This document shows positions 6,390 to 14,668 of a stretch of 26,725 bases of DNA, piece by piece; the stretch's first letter is position 1, and every line of letters begins with the position of its first letter. The DNA is from Kmv42 sp040757455. GTDB taxonomy: Bacteria; Nitrospirota; Thermodesulfovibrionia; Thermodesulfovibrionales; SM23-35. The position numbers were made by a program, and so were the translations under genes. The notes under the pieces were generated by a model. The model did no database searches. It was not told where the DNA came from and worked only from the letters and a program-made list of their open reading frames with translations. The stretch covers positions 1 to 26,725 of the forward strand of contig JBFLXE010000020.1 of the NCBI GenBank assembly GCA_040757455.1. Direction: 5' to 3'.

Positions 6390-8720
6390 ATGGAAGAAGA
6401 TCTTCTCAACGCCGCACAGGAACAGGAGATCCAGAGGATCAGGCGTCTTGCTTCCTTTCCGGAATCGAATCCGAACCCGGTATTGGAAATGGATTCCTCC
6501 GGTAAAGTTACATATTATAATTCATCCACAATTGAAACCCTGAAGAAATTAGGCGTTGAAGAAATTGCTCTTTTTTTGCCAAAAGATCTGAGCGGGATTT
6601 TGAAGGCTGCCAAGGAGGACGGAGTAAAAAGTTTTTATCGCGAAGTTGAGATTGAAGATGAGATCTTTGCAGAAGATATTTACTTCGAAGAAGGGCTCGA
6701 TGTTTTCAGGGTTTATGTACGAAACATAACTGCTTACAAGAAGGCCGAAGAACTCATTCTTAATACGCTTGAGGAGTCACAACGGCGTCAGAGAGAAATA
6801 TCAGCGCTCCTCGAAGGCTCTCACGCAGTCTTGAAATATCATGATTTTAAAGGCGCTGCACGTGCTATTTTCAATTCCTGCAAGAACCTGTTGGGTGCGA
6901 CATCAGGATATATTGCCCTCCTGAGTAAAGACGGATCAGAGAATGAAGTTCTTTTCCTGGATTCCGGTAGACTCCCCTGCAAGGTTGATCCGAGTCTTCC
7001 GATGCCTATCCGGGGCATGCGGGCAGAGGCGTATCGTAACGTTAAGGCTATATATCACAATAACTTTTTGGAAAGTGAATGGGCAAAGTTCTTGCCAAAT
7101 GGCCATGTACCCCTGAATAACGTCTTGTTTGCTCCCCTGATTGTTGATGACAAAGCAGTCGGTCTGCTGGGCCTTGGAAATAAACCGGGCGGTTTTACCG
7201 AAAATGACGTCCGCATAGCGAAGGCATTCGCAGAGCTTGCCTCGATTGCGCTTGTGCAGAAACGTGCAGAAGAGGCGGTAAGAGCCAGCGAAGAGTATTT
7301 CCGGCTGTTAACCGAAAATGCCCTTGATATATTCGCCGTTCTGGAGGTAGACGGGACTGTGCGGTATGTGAGTCCATCGATCGAGGGGGTGCTTGGATAC
7401 AAACGTGAAGAGGTAATCGGCGGAAGTCCGCTCAAAAATGTTCACCCTGATGATCTGCCTGATATTGTGCAAACCCTCACTCATCTCGCACAACACCCCG
7501 GTTCTACTCAGTTCGTGCAATTACGTTACCGACACAAAGATGGATCATGGCGCATTCTTGAGGCGGCTGGAAAAAACCTTCTTAATGATCGAGTGGTAAA
7601 TGGCATTGTGATCAACTCCCGCGATATCACCGAGAGCAAACAAGCTGAAGTGTCTTTACGGTATGAGAAGGAAAAACTCGCAAATATCCTGGACACTATG
7701 GTAGATGGTGTATACATTGTGAATGAACAACAAGACATTGAATACATAAATCCGGCTCTCGAGAGAGAATTCGGTCCTGTTCAGGGACGCAAATGCTATG
7801 AATATTTTCACGATCGTAAAGCGAAATGTCCGTGGTGTAAAAATGAGATTGTTTTTGGAGGTAAGATCATCCAGTGGGAATGGTATTCCCCTAAGACTCA
7901 AAAAACCTATGATCTTATCGATACACCTTTGAAGAATTCAGACGGAAGCATTTCGAAATTAGAGATATTTCGTGATATCACTGAGCGTAAGGAGTCTGAG
8001 GAAAAACTGAAAAAAATGACAGAAGAACTGGAACGCTCCAATGCCGACCTTCAGCAATTCGCATATGTCGCGTCACATGACCTGCAGGCGCCTCTCAGAA
8101 ATGTTGAAGGTTTCATAAAGCTCTTTGAGAAACGTTACAGGGGCAAACTTGATGAAAGAGCCGATGAGTACATTAAATTTATCACTGATGGCACAAGAAA
8201 CATGCAGGCACTCATAAAAGATCTCCTGGAATATTCTCAAGTTGGGGCAAAAAGCAAGAAGTTTAAAAATATTGACTGCTCGTTAAGCGTTGCTCGCGCA
8301 CTGGCTAATCTGAAGGAGACAATTGATGAGAGCGAAGCAAGAGTGACATACGATGAGCCGCTTCCGAGGGTAAAGGGTGATTCTTCTCAGCTTGACAGGT
8401 TATTCCAGAATCTCATAGAAAATGCTATCAAGTTCCGCGGTGACAAGCCCCCTGAAATCTGCATATCTGCGGAACAAAGGAGAAATGAATGGGTTTTTTC
8501 TGTCAGAGACAATGGCATCGGAATAGACCCTGACCACTCCGAAAGAATTTTTGCCATCTTCCAGCGGCTTCATTCGAGAGATGAATACGAAGGCACCGGG
8601 ATAGGACTCTCCATCTGTAAAAAGGTTGTAGAACATCATGGTGGAAGAATTTGGGTTGATTCTGAACCCGGAAAAGGTTCCACTTTCTACTTCACTTTGC
8701 CGGTGCAGAGCGAAAAGTAA
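6390..8720 (+). CDS. PAS/GAF multi-sensor histidine kinase (orphan)
   Basis: This 776-residue, apparently soluble kinase has a PAS-like domain (about 20-120), GAF (about 135-295), PAS (about 300-420), PAS (about 428-540) and a short coiled coil. These are followed by HisKA with phosphoacceptor H563 in ASHDLQAPLRN and HATPase_c (about 660-775). N-box NLIENAIKF (674-682), G1 DNGIGID (707-713) and G2 EGTGIGLSI (734-742) are intact, so it should autophosphorylate. It has no receiver domain and no response regulator gene next to it. The third PAS carries C469-x10-C480-P-W-C483, a cysteine cluster that could hold a metal or act as a redox switch (inference). The ATG at 6390 has only a weak A/G-rich sequence upstream. 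It faces away from the PA2779-like gene across a 254-bp gap that holds a tandem 8-bp repeat at 6166-6181. Confidence 0.94.
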   Translation: MEEDLLNAAQEQEIQRIRRLASFPESNPNPVLEMDSSGKVTYYNSSTIETLKKLGVEEIALFLPKDLSGILKAAKEDGVKSFYREVEIEDEIFAEDIYFEEGLDVFRVYVRNITAYKKAEELILNTLEESQRRQREISALLEGSHAVLKYHDFKGAARAIFNSCKNLLGATSGYIALLSKDGSENEVLFLDSGRLPCKVDPSLPMPIRGMRAEAYRNVKAIYHNNFLESEWAKFLPNGHVPLNNVLFAPLIVDDKAVGLLGLGNKPGGFTENDVRIAKAFAELASIALVQKRAEEAVRASEEYFRLLTENALDIFAVLEVDGTVRYVSPSIEGVLGYKREEVIGGSPLKNVHPDDLPDIVQTLTHLAQHPGSTQFVQLRYRHKDGSWRILEAAGKNLLNDRVVNGIVINSRDITESKQAEVSLRYEKEKLANILDTMVDGVYIVNEQQDIEYINPALEREFGPVQGRKCYEYFHDRKAKCPWCKNEIVFGGKIIQWEWYSPKTQKTYDLIDTPLKNSDGSISKLEIFRDITERKESEEKLKKMTEELERSNADLQQFAYVASHDLQAPLRNVEGFIKLFEKRYRGKLDERADEYIKFITDGTRNMQALIKDLLEYSQVGAKSKKFKNIDCSLSVARALANLKETIDESEARVTYDEPLPRVKGDSSQLDRLFQNLIENAIKFRGDKPPEICISAEQRRNEWVFSVRDNGIGIDPDHSERIFAIFQRLHSRDEYEGTGIGLSICKKVVEHHGGRIWVDSEPGKGSTFYFTLPVQSEK

Positions 8721-8761
8721 TTTTCACATTTCTGAATTTTACATTCCAAAAATAGCACAAA

Positions 8762-8791
8762 TTGTGTAAATTAAAAACGGAAATCTATAAA
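8762..8791 (+). promoter_or_regulatory. candidate promoter for the outer-membrane barrel gene
   Basis: TTGTGT (8762-8767), an 18-bp spacer and TATAAA (8786-8791) would give a roughly 100-nt leader before the gene at 8901. The -35 overlaps a small inverted repeat, CACAA-A-TTGTG. Prediction from sequence only. Confidence 0.35.
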
Positions 8792-8823
8792 TTGAATGTT
8801 TGAATCTGTTTCAATATCATCGC

Positions 8824-8833
8824 AAAGGAGGTG
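8824..8833 (+). promoter_or_regulatory. strong Shine-Dalgarno sequence without an annotated gene
   Basis: AAAGGAGGTG is almost fully complementary to the 3' end of 16S rRNA, yet lies 68 bp upstream of the next gene's ATG. The nearest reading frames are tiny: GTG at 8831 (9 codons) and ATG at 8853 (MFNMLNLPE, then TAA). It may mark a leader peptide or a ribosome standby site in the leader of the barrel gene. Confidence 0.4.
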
Positions 8834-8900
8834 GTTGTCAGGAAACTGGTGAATGTTTAATATGTTGAATTTGCCAGAATAATTTTTGAGAGGTGGAATC

Positions 8901-9422
8901 ATGAAAAAATTAATTTCCTTTCTGTTGATTATGGCATTTGTTTTGACATTCTCATCTGTCTGTGTTGCGCAACAATCTTCGCTCGGCCGTGGCAATATCG
9001 CATTGAAACTGAGTTATATAAACTTTACTGTAGACGATGATACAGGCGTCTATGCTGGACTTGAAGGATATCGCGAAATCAGACCGAATTTATACCTCGG
9101 CGCGGAGGTCGGATATGCCAATTCAATTAGCGAGGCGGATATTTTTGTTCCGATTGAGTTAAACCTAAAATACGCAATAAGAGCTGCACCTGAATTTGTA
9201 ATCGACCTGGGTGTCGGCGGCTCTTATAATTATGTTGAAGAAGAACACAGTAAAAACGATTGGCTGTTTGGTGCACAATTCTTCGTGGACTTGAATTACA
9301 TAATAGAAAAATTTTTTATGGGTATCAATGTAAAATATCAACTGACTGAGCATTATAGAGAAGATTCAGATATTGATTTCAACAACTGGAGACTCGGTGG
9401 ACAGATAGGCATAATGTTCTGA
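8901..9422 (+). CDS. small outer-membrane beta-barrel protein
   Basis: The 173-residue protein starts at the ATG at 8901 behind GAGAGGTGG (8888-8896); an in-frame TTG at 8886 is a worse start. Residues 1-23 are a classic signal peptide (MKK, hydrophobic core, SVCVA before QQ). The mature part alternates hydrophobic and polar residues in about eight strands rich in Gly and Tyr, such as LYLGAEVGYA and NWRLGGQIGIMF. It ends in phenylalanine, as outer-membrane barrels usually do for recognition by the BAM machinery. Size and pattern fit an OmpX/OmpW-like eight-stranded barrel, but I cannot name the family. No enzymatic residues are apparent. It stands alone, with its own candidate promoter and a terminator downstream. 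Confidence 0.82.
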   Translation: MKKLISFLLIMAFVLTFSSVCVAQQSSLGRGNIALKLSYINFTVDDDTGVYAGLEGYREIRPNLYLGAEVGYANSISEADIFVPIELNLKYAIRAAPEFVIDLGVGGSYNYVEEEHSKNDWLFGAQFFVDLNYIIEKFFMGINVKYQLTEHYREDSDIDFNNWRLGGQIGIMF

Positions 9423-9440
9423 GGTTTTTGACAATTTGAG

Positions 9441-9469
9441 GCGGAGCCGTCATATTTGGCTCTGCTTTT
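9441..9469 (+). terminator. rho-independent terminator after the barrel gene
   Basis: GCGGAGCC (9441-9448) can pair with GGCTCTGC (9458-9465), eight pairs including one G-U, closing a 9-nt loop. TTTT (9466-9469) follows directly. It begins 19 bp after the stop codon at 9422. Confidence 0.7.
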
Positions 9470-9470
9470 C

Positions 9471-9767
9471 AATTTTAAGGCACAGTCATTTGGCTCCGTC
9501 TCACACGATTAAGCGGTCAATATTCCGTACAACGCCCTCAACGAAAAAACAATTGGCTCAAAATTATTGATAGATGTAAAAATAATGTCATGTGCAGCTT
9601 CATACAAAATATTTGGTTCAAGTTACAAACTTGAACCCGCAGAGGGAAAATTAATAAAAAAGGAGATAATAGATTCGTTACAAATTTGCCCTGTAAGGAA
9701 AATAGAGAATGAAGGCAGAACCTTTTCTAACCATGCTATCCCGAAGCTCGTAACTCATTGATTTATA
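9471..9767. other. about 300 bp without a convincing gene
   Basis: The stretch between the terminator and tRNA-Val is AT-rich. A second copy of the terminator's right arm lies at 9492-9498 (GGCTCCG). The only frame, 64 codons from a TTG at 9567, lacks a ribosome binding site, signal peptide or recognisable domain. No RNA gene was recognised. Confidence 0.5.
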
Positions 9768-9842
9768 TGGTAGGCGATGCTGGTTTCGAACCAGCGACCT
9801 CTTCCGTGTGAAGGAAGCGCTCTCCCACTGAGCTAATCGCCC
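9768..9842 (-). tRNA. tRNA-Val (anticodon CAC)
   Basis: On the minus strand a complete cloverleaf folds. The acceptor is GGGCGAT with ATCGCCT, followed by discriminator A and an encoded CCA. The D arm is GCTC/GAGC, the anticodon stem CTTCC/GGAAG encloses loop TTCACAC, and the T arm GCTGG/CCAGC encloses TTCGAAA. Anticodon CAC reads GTG valine codons. The first acceptor pair is G1-U72 rather than G-C, which is unusual. The rest is canonical. Confidence 0.96.
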
Positions 9843-9854
9843 ACAACTGCTTAT

Positions 9855-9885
9855 AAAATAACACTTTTCCTCTCATTTCTGTCAA
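9855..9885 (-). promoter_or_regulatory. candidate promoter for tRNA-Val
   Basis: On the minus strand a perfect TTGACA (9880-9885) is followed after 18-19 bp by TTATTT/TATTTT (9855-9861). Transcription would start a few bases before the tRNA 5' end at 9842. Confidence 0.5.
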
Positions 9886-9955
9886 CTCCAAATTCAATAT
9901 TGTGTGCTTTTTGTGCACTTTTCCCGGTCTGACTTGCAAACTATCCAGCGGCAGG

Positions 9956-10894
9956 TCAGCTACTGCTTATTGCGATTTCTATTCTGTTCCTGCCCCTGGC
10001 TTTTGCCTCATAGAGAGCGATATCGGACATCCGAATTAGTTTCTCTGCAGAATCGATAGAGGGATCAGGTATGCCTGCGACTCCGATGCTGACTGTTAAT
10101 TGTCGGGGTATACCAGGAAATTTTGAATCTGCTACTTTCTTTAATATGCGTGAAGCAGCTTTAAAGGCAGCATCTTTCGCTGTCTGTGGAAGCAAGATAA
10201 TGAATTCCTCTCCACCCCACCTTGCAACAATATCGATTTCTCTCAAGGCGCCCTTTATTGTTCTTGCCATCTCCTTCAAGACCTGGTCACCCGCATGATG
10301 ACCATACTCGTCATTGATTCCCTTGAAATGATCGATGTCTATCATCAGGCATGAAGTGGGAGTCTGATATCTAATTGTCCGTCTGAATTCCTTTTCGAGA
10401 GTCGTCTCAAAATGCCTCCTGTTATAGAGCTGTGTTAGTGGATCTGTGATAGCGAGGATTTCAACTTTCAGCAGCACTTGCTCCAGCTGGCGATTCTTCT
10501 CCCTTAATTCGTCGCGCAGTGCCTTTGTTCGCAAACACGCATATATCCTTGCGTTCAGCTCGATCTCATTGTACGGCTTTGGAAGAAAGTCATCCGCGCC
10601 TGACTCGAGAGATGTAACCTTATCCTTCGTTGAACTCTTGACAGTCAGAATGATTATCGGAATCCCCTTGGTATCTTCATTAAGCTTTAGCCATCGCGCT
10701 ACTTCGTTTCCGTCAAGATCGGGAAGAATGAGGTCAAGCAGAATCAATTCGATAGGTTGCGTTTTGGCTGCCTTTATGGCGGACTTGCCATCCTGAACCC
10801 AGACGACTTCATATCCGCTGGCTTCTAAATATTCCTTTGTAACATCCGCCTGAAGTTTGTCGTCCTCTACGAGGAGGATTTTCGCTTTCGCCAT
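9956..10894 (-). CDS. REC-GGDEF diguanylate cyclase response regulator
   Basis: This 312-residue PleD-like protein has a receiver domain (about 4-120) with acidic residues E10-D11-D12, phosphoacceptor D54 in LLDLILPD and the conserved Lys in LPKPY. A coiled-coil linker (about 125-148) and a GGDEF domain (about 150-308) follow. The cyclase active site looks complete: DIDHFKGIND with both metal and guanine ligands, GHHAGD, and GGEEF. An inhibitory I-site of RxxD form (REID) stands five residues before it. It should make cyclic di-GMP when phosphorylated, with product inhibition. The ATG at 10892-10894 has only AAAGAAAG upstream. It is divergent from the chemosensory cluster across a 267-bp gap. 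CheA of that cluster or the orphan kinase could phosphorylate it, but nothing here proves either. Confidence 0.95.
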   Translation of the reverse strand: MAKAKILLVEDDKLQADVTKEYLEASGYEVVWVQDGKSAIKAAKTQPIELILLDLILPDLDGNEVARWLKLNEDTKGIPIIILTVKSSTKDKVTSLESGADDFLPKPYNEIELNARIYACLRTKALRDELREKNRQLEQVLLKVEILAITDPLTQLYNRRHFETTLEKEFRRTIRYQTPTSCLMIDIDHFKGINDEYGHHAGDQVLKEMARTIKGALREIDIVARWGGEEFIILLPQTAKDAAFKAASRILKKVADSKFPGIPRQLTVSIGVAGIPDPSIDSAEKLIRMSDIALYEAKARGRNRIEIAISSS

Positions 10895-11090
10895 CTTTCT
10901 TTGTTTAAATTTGCTAAATTATTTCAAGCAAGCAACAGAAATTTGAGTCGAGATTCAGTTCACGGGAATTATAACATTTTAGAAAAAAATTTACTTTATG
11001 CTAAATTCAAAAAAGATCCTCGCCTAAAAATAAAGTTGTCATTATATTTGTGAGGAATCGCATTCAATACTTATCTTTTATGAACTTTCG

Positions 11091-11120
11091 TTGACACTTG
11101 CCGAATCTACTTGATATACT
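11091..11120 (+). promoter_or_regulatory. sigma-70 promoter of the chemosensory cluster
   Basis: TTGACA (11091-11096), an 18-bp spacer and TATACT (11115-11120) make a near-consensus promoter. The predicted transcript starts near 11127, leaving a leader of about 35 nt that contains AGGAG at 11145-11149 before the ATG at 11162. It is the best promoter match in the window and lies ahead of twelve same-strand genes. Confidence 0.7.
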
Positions 11121-11161
11121 CCAGTAGTATTTTGAATGAATTGCAGGAGCCCTGAATATAT

Positions 11162-12286
11162 ATGAGCCTTGTCGGAAGGCTTGAAGACCTCGCCCTCGCT
11201 GACATCTTCCAGATACTCAGCATCGGGAAAAAAACAGGTACTCTTATACTTTGGGGCAGCCACGGAAACGCGATGGTTGTTTTCAAGAACGGCCTTGTGG
11301 TAAGGGCCGAAACAGACGATATCGAGACTACCCTCGCTGAAGATCTGCTCCGCGCGGGAGTTATCAGAGATACGATTTTTAATCTTGCACTGGAAGTTAG
11401 GAAAAGACTGCCGGCCAAGAGCACACCTGAAATCCTGCTCGAACTTGGTTCTGTTAACAGAGAGACAATAGAGAAGGTGGTAAGGAAGAGAATAGAAAAG
11501 GTTATTTATCAGCTTCTTGTCTGGCAGGAGGGCTTTTTCCAGTTCGAACTTGACGATCTGGACCCTCATGGTAAGGTCAGCCTCGCGGAACTTGGTTGGG
11601 AACTTTCCCGCGGGATGAGCCCTGAATATCTCTTGATGGAGGGAGCAAGAGTGCATGACGAATCTTCCCGGACAGAAGGGGTTATTATGGGAGACCTAAC
11701 TGATCTTGAGGAGTCAGAGAAAGGGTGGGAAGAAGACTGGGGATCGCAGCCGCAGACCGAAAGGAAGGATATCGCCTCTTTGAAGGCACTGACGCAGGAA
11801 TTGAGATTTCCAAACTCGACTTCCGAGATCACTCTGTTGATACTCAGGTTCGCAAGTGATATATTCCAGAGGGGTATTCTTTTCATGGTCGGAGAAAAAG
11901 AGCTGGTCGGCTTGGGTCAGTTCGGTCTGGAGATAGAGAAGCCCGATGAAAGGATAAGAGAAATAACCGTGCTTTACGACGAAAGCGGCTTTCTTAAGAA
12001 TATCATTATGGAAAAGCAACCTTACAAAGGAGCCATAGTGAAGGATAAGGCAACGGAGGCGATGATTAATGAAATCGGAGGCAGCTGGCCCGTCGAGTCT
12101 GCATTCTTCCCTATAATCGCGGAGGGAAAAGTTGTGGCACTTCTTTATTGTGATAATCTGTCCACGGCTGAAGAGGTAGGGGAAACAGCCGGGCTTGAAA
12201 TATTTGTCGATCAGGCAGGTCTCGCCCTCGAGAAATCTTTGCTCCAGAGAAGGTTGAAGGAAATGGAAAAAAGATCCGAATTCTAA
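11162..12286 (+). CDS. DUF4388 protein with C-terminal GAF-like domain
   Basis: First gene of the chemosensory cluster, 374 residues. The N-terminus MSLVGRLEDLALADIFQILS, with KKTGTL and VVFKNGLVVRAE (39-50), matches DUF4388 proteins (also called PATAN), which are common beside two-component and gliding or pilus genes. Residues about 95-145 look like a second helical module. Residues about 200-365 resemble a degenerate GAF domain, ending ETAGLEIFVDQAGLALEKSLLQRRL, the usual GAF exit helix. No membrane segment is seen. The function of DUF4388 is not firmly established; partner binding to response regulators has been proposed for relatives. AGGAG is 12 nt from the ATG, a rather long spacing, but the family N-terminus supports this start. 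The next gene follows after 37 bp. Confidence 0.85.
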   Translation: MSLVGRLEDLALADIFQILSIGKKTGTLILWGSHGNAMVVFKNGLVVRAETDDIETTLAEDLLRAGVIRDTIFNLALEVRKRLPAKSTPEILLELGSVNRETIEKVVRKRIEKVIYQLLVWQEGFFQFELDDLDPHGKVSLAELGWELSRGMSPEYLLMEGARVHDESSRTEGVIMGDLTDLEESEKGWEEDWGSQPQTERKDIASLKALTQELRFPNSTSEITLLILRFASDIFQRGILFMVGEKELVGLGQFGLEIEKPDERIREITVLYDESGFLKNIIMEKQPYKGAIVKDKATEAMINEIGGSWPVESAFFPIIAEGKVVALLYCDNLSTAEEVGETAGLEIFVDQAGLALEKSLLQRRLKEMEKRSEF

Positions 12287-12306
12287 TGTTTTTTTTAAAA
12301 CTAATC

Positions 12307-12315
12307 TGCTAAAAT
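12307..12315 (+). promoter_or_regulatory. possible internal promoter before cheY (extended -10)
   Basis: TG-C-TAAAAT (12307-12315) in an AT-rich gap resembles an extended -10. The predicted start would be within about 2 nt of the cheY ATG at 12324, which also lacks a ribosome binding site, so a leaderless mRNA is possible. No clear -35. Confidence 0.22.
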
Positions 12316-12323
12316 TGAATCAG

Positions 12324-12710
12324 ATGCATAAGGAAGGAGCAGAAAAATCTATCCTTATAGTTGAAGATTCAACAACCACGAGGGCTCTCATTAAGGCCGT
12401 AATTGACGAAATGGGAGACTTCACCACGGTTGAAGCAAGCTCCGGCTTCGAAGCATTAAAGGCCCTGCCGTCACGGGAATTCAGTCTCGTCATAACAGAT
12501 GTCAATATGCCCGACATAAACGGCCTCGAATTGATTAATTTCATCAAGAATAATCCCCGTTACACTCACATTCCTTTGATCATTGTAAGCACCGAAAGGA
12601 GCGAAGATGACAGAAGGAAAGGAATAGAGCTCGGAGCAATGGCTTATATCACCAAGCCGTTCCGGGCCAACGAACTTCAGGAAGCCATAAAACAGGCAAT
12701 CAATAAATGA
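12324..12710 (+). CDS. cheY: single-domain response regulator, CheY-like
   Basis: This 128-residue stand-alone receiver has E14-D15 of the acidic pocket, phosphoacceptor D59 in VITDVNMPD, a conserved Ser/Thr at the end of beta-4 (IIVST) and Lys in YITKPF. There is no output domain, so it acts by protein contact after phosphorylation, most likely by the adjacent CheA. I chose the ATG at 12324 over an in-frame TTG at 12315; neither has a clear ribosome binding site. Its stop overlaps the cheA start (ATGA), so the two are translationally coupled. Whether it addresses a motor, acts as a phosphate sink or has another target is not visible from sequence. Confidence 0.93.
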   Translation: MHKEGAEKSILIVEDSTTTRALIKAVIDEMGDFTTVEASSGFEALKALPSREFSLVITDVNMPDINGLELINFIKNNPRYTHIPLIIVSTERSEDDRRKGIELGAMAYITKPFRANELQEAIKQAINK

Positions 12711-14668
12711 AAGCCTCTAAAAAGGAATTCGTTGCCGAGGCCGAAGATCTCTTGTTCGAATGCAGGCAGCTGCTCTTAGAAATCCAGGAAACGTATCAAT
12801 CGTCCTTAAATCCAGACATCGTCAATGCATTCTTCCGATCAATTCATACTCTTAAGGGACTTTCAGGTTTATTTGGCAGCCAGAGCATGACTGATCTAAG
12901 CCATTCCCTCGAATCCCTGCTGGATGACATAAGACTTGGGAAAATAAATGTGACCGAAGATGTCGTCACTTTCCTTTTCAGGAATCTTGACATCCTGAAT
13001 ATGGCGATTGACGGCATAAAAGAGGATAAGGAATACGATCTGCGGGAACATATATCGGAGATAAAGGCATACAGAGAGTCCCTGAAGGAGATCGAGACAG
13101 GTCCCGATATCAAGGGACTTATTGATGACTCAATCTTAAAAGTCCTCTCAGAATATGAGGAATACAGACTAAGAGATAATATAAAAAAAGGTAATGGCAT
13201 TTATCTTCTCAAAGCCATGTTCGAACTTTCTACTTTTGATACTTCTCTTGGAAACCTCACCAAGATTATAAAGACAGCGGGTGAACTGATTTCTACTCTT
13301 CCGGTTTCCTCAAACGTACCTGATGGTTCGATCGGCTTCAATCTTATGTTTGCCACCGGCAAGCAGTTGGCGGATCTTCAGAGGGATATTGGAGGCGACA
13401 TAAAGGAACTCATCAAGCCTAAACAACCGGAAGTACAGGTATCCAAAAAGACCGAGCTTTCTTTGAAGAGTTCCACTGCGACAGTCAGGGTGGATATCGA
13501 CAAACTTGACAGGATATTGAACACAATTGGCGAGCTGACACTCGCAAAGGATGCGGTCAGGAGGATCGGACAGGAGGTATCCGAAGTACATGCAAATTCT
13601 CCCTTCATCCGGGATATCAACAAGATCTCTCAGACGCTTGAAAGAAAACTCTCAGAGTTGCAGGACGATGTGCTTGCGATAAGAATGGTCCCCATTGGCC
13701 AGATTTTTTCCAGGCTTGCACAAGTCATAAGGCGATATTCGAGGGAGATGGGCAAAGAGATTGAAATCTCACTTTATGGTGAAGATACGGAACTCGATAA
13801 GTCGCTGGCTGAAGAGATCGTCGATCCACTCATGCATCTCGTAAGAAATTCTATTGACCACGGCATAGAGCCTGTCAGTGAAAGGATCGCAAAGGGCAAA
13901 AGGGAACAGGGTAGCATCGTGCTGAAAGCCTACCAGAGAGGGAACTATATTGTCATAGAAGTCACGGATGACGGGAGGGGCATTGATCTCGGAAAAGTAA
14001 GAAAGAAAGCGGTGGAGAAAGGTCTTCTCGAACCCGATGCTGAGATGGAAGAAAGAGAATTGATCAATTTCATCTTTGTTCCCGGTTTCAGTACTAAAGA
14101 TTTCGCAAGCGAGATATCCGGAAGAGGTGTAGGTCTGGACATCGCCAAGGAGAAGCTTTCCTCGCTCGGAGGTTTTATTGATGTATCCATGGATAATAGT
14201 CAAGAAACGACCTTCACACTCACTCTTCCGATTACTCTGGCAATAATAAAGGCTCTCCTTGTGAACGTAGGGGAGGAAAAATTTGCCGTTCCCCTGACAG
14301 CCATCTCTGAAACAGTGGCTGTCGAACAAAAAGATATACAGACGATCGAATGGAGAGACGTCTACTATTTGCGTGGAGAAATGCTGCCCATCATAAGCCT
14401 CGCGAAAATGTTCAATCTTGAGGGCAACCTTCAGGACATTTCATTTATCGTTGTCGTCGGATTCAGTAAAAGGAGACTGGGTCTTCTCGTTGACGGAATT
14501 CTTGAACAACAGGAAATCGTGATAAAGTCGCTCGGTGATTACTTCAAGGGATTGAGCGGCTTTGCAGGCGCTGCAGAAATTGGGAGGCATGAATTAGTAC
14601 TTGTCCTGGATGTCGAATCGATTATAGAAAAATCTCTGATGAAACAGGAAGGCATGCTGCATGTATGA
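12707..14668 (+). CDS. cheA: chemotaxis histidine kinase CheA
   Basis: The 653-residue protein has the normal CheA order. P1 HPt (about 1-105) carries phosphoacceptor H47 in SIHTLKG. A P2-like region (about 135-235) follows, then P3 dimerisation (about 255-325), P4 HATPase (about 325-505) with HLVRNSIDHGIE (377-388), DDGRGID (421-427) and GRGVGLDIA (472-480), and P5 CheW-like domain (about 510-645). There is a single HPt and no fused receiver, unlike many pilus-type CheA/ChpA kinases. All catalytic motifs are intact, so it should phosphorylate the CheY proteins and CheB of the cluster. It starts within the cheY stop (ATGA) and its last 8 bp overlap the next gene, which supports operon membership. 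Confidence 0.97.
   Translation: MKASKKEFVAEAEDLLFECRQLLLEIQETYQSSLNPDIVNAFFRSIHTLKGLSGLFGSQSMTDLSHSLESLLDDIRLGKINVTEDVVTFLFRNLDILNMAIDGIKEDKEYDLREHISEIKAYRESLKEIETGPDIKGLIDDSILKVLSEYEEYRLRDNIKKGNGIYLLKAMFELSTFDTSLGNLTKIIKTAGELISTLPVSSNVPDGSIGFNLMFATGKQLADLQRDIGGDIKELIKPKQPEVQVSKKTELSLKSSTATVRVDIDKLDRILNTIGELTLAKDAVRRIGQEVSEVHANSPFIRDINKISQTLERKLSELQDDVLAIRMVPIGQIFSRLAQVIRRYSREMGKEIEISLYGEDTELDKSLAEEIVDPLMHLVRNSIDHGIEPVSERIAKGKREQGSIVLKAYQRGNYIVIEVTDDGRGIDLGKVRKKAVEKGLLEPDAEMEERELINFIFVPGFSTKDFASEISGRGVGLDIAKEKLSSLGGFIDVSMDNSQETTFTLTLPITLAIIKALLVNVGEEKFAVPLTAISETVAVEQKDIQTIEWRDVYYLRGEMLPIISLAKMFNLEGNLQDISFIVVVGFSKRRLGLLVDGILEQQEIVIKSLGDYFKGLSGFAGAAEIGRHELVLVLDVESIIEKSLMKQEGMLHV

Noticed and set aside
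9567..9761. 64-codon frame before tRNA-Val
   Set aside because: It uses a TTG start without a ribosome binding site, has no domain or signal peptide, and lies in AT-rich intergenic DNA.
3241..9842. Genomic island bounded by the two tRNA genes
   Set aside because: No integrase, attachment-site repeat of a tRNA 3' end or obvious composition shift was seen, so the arrangement is probably coincidental.
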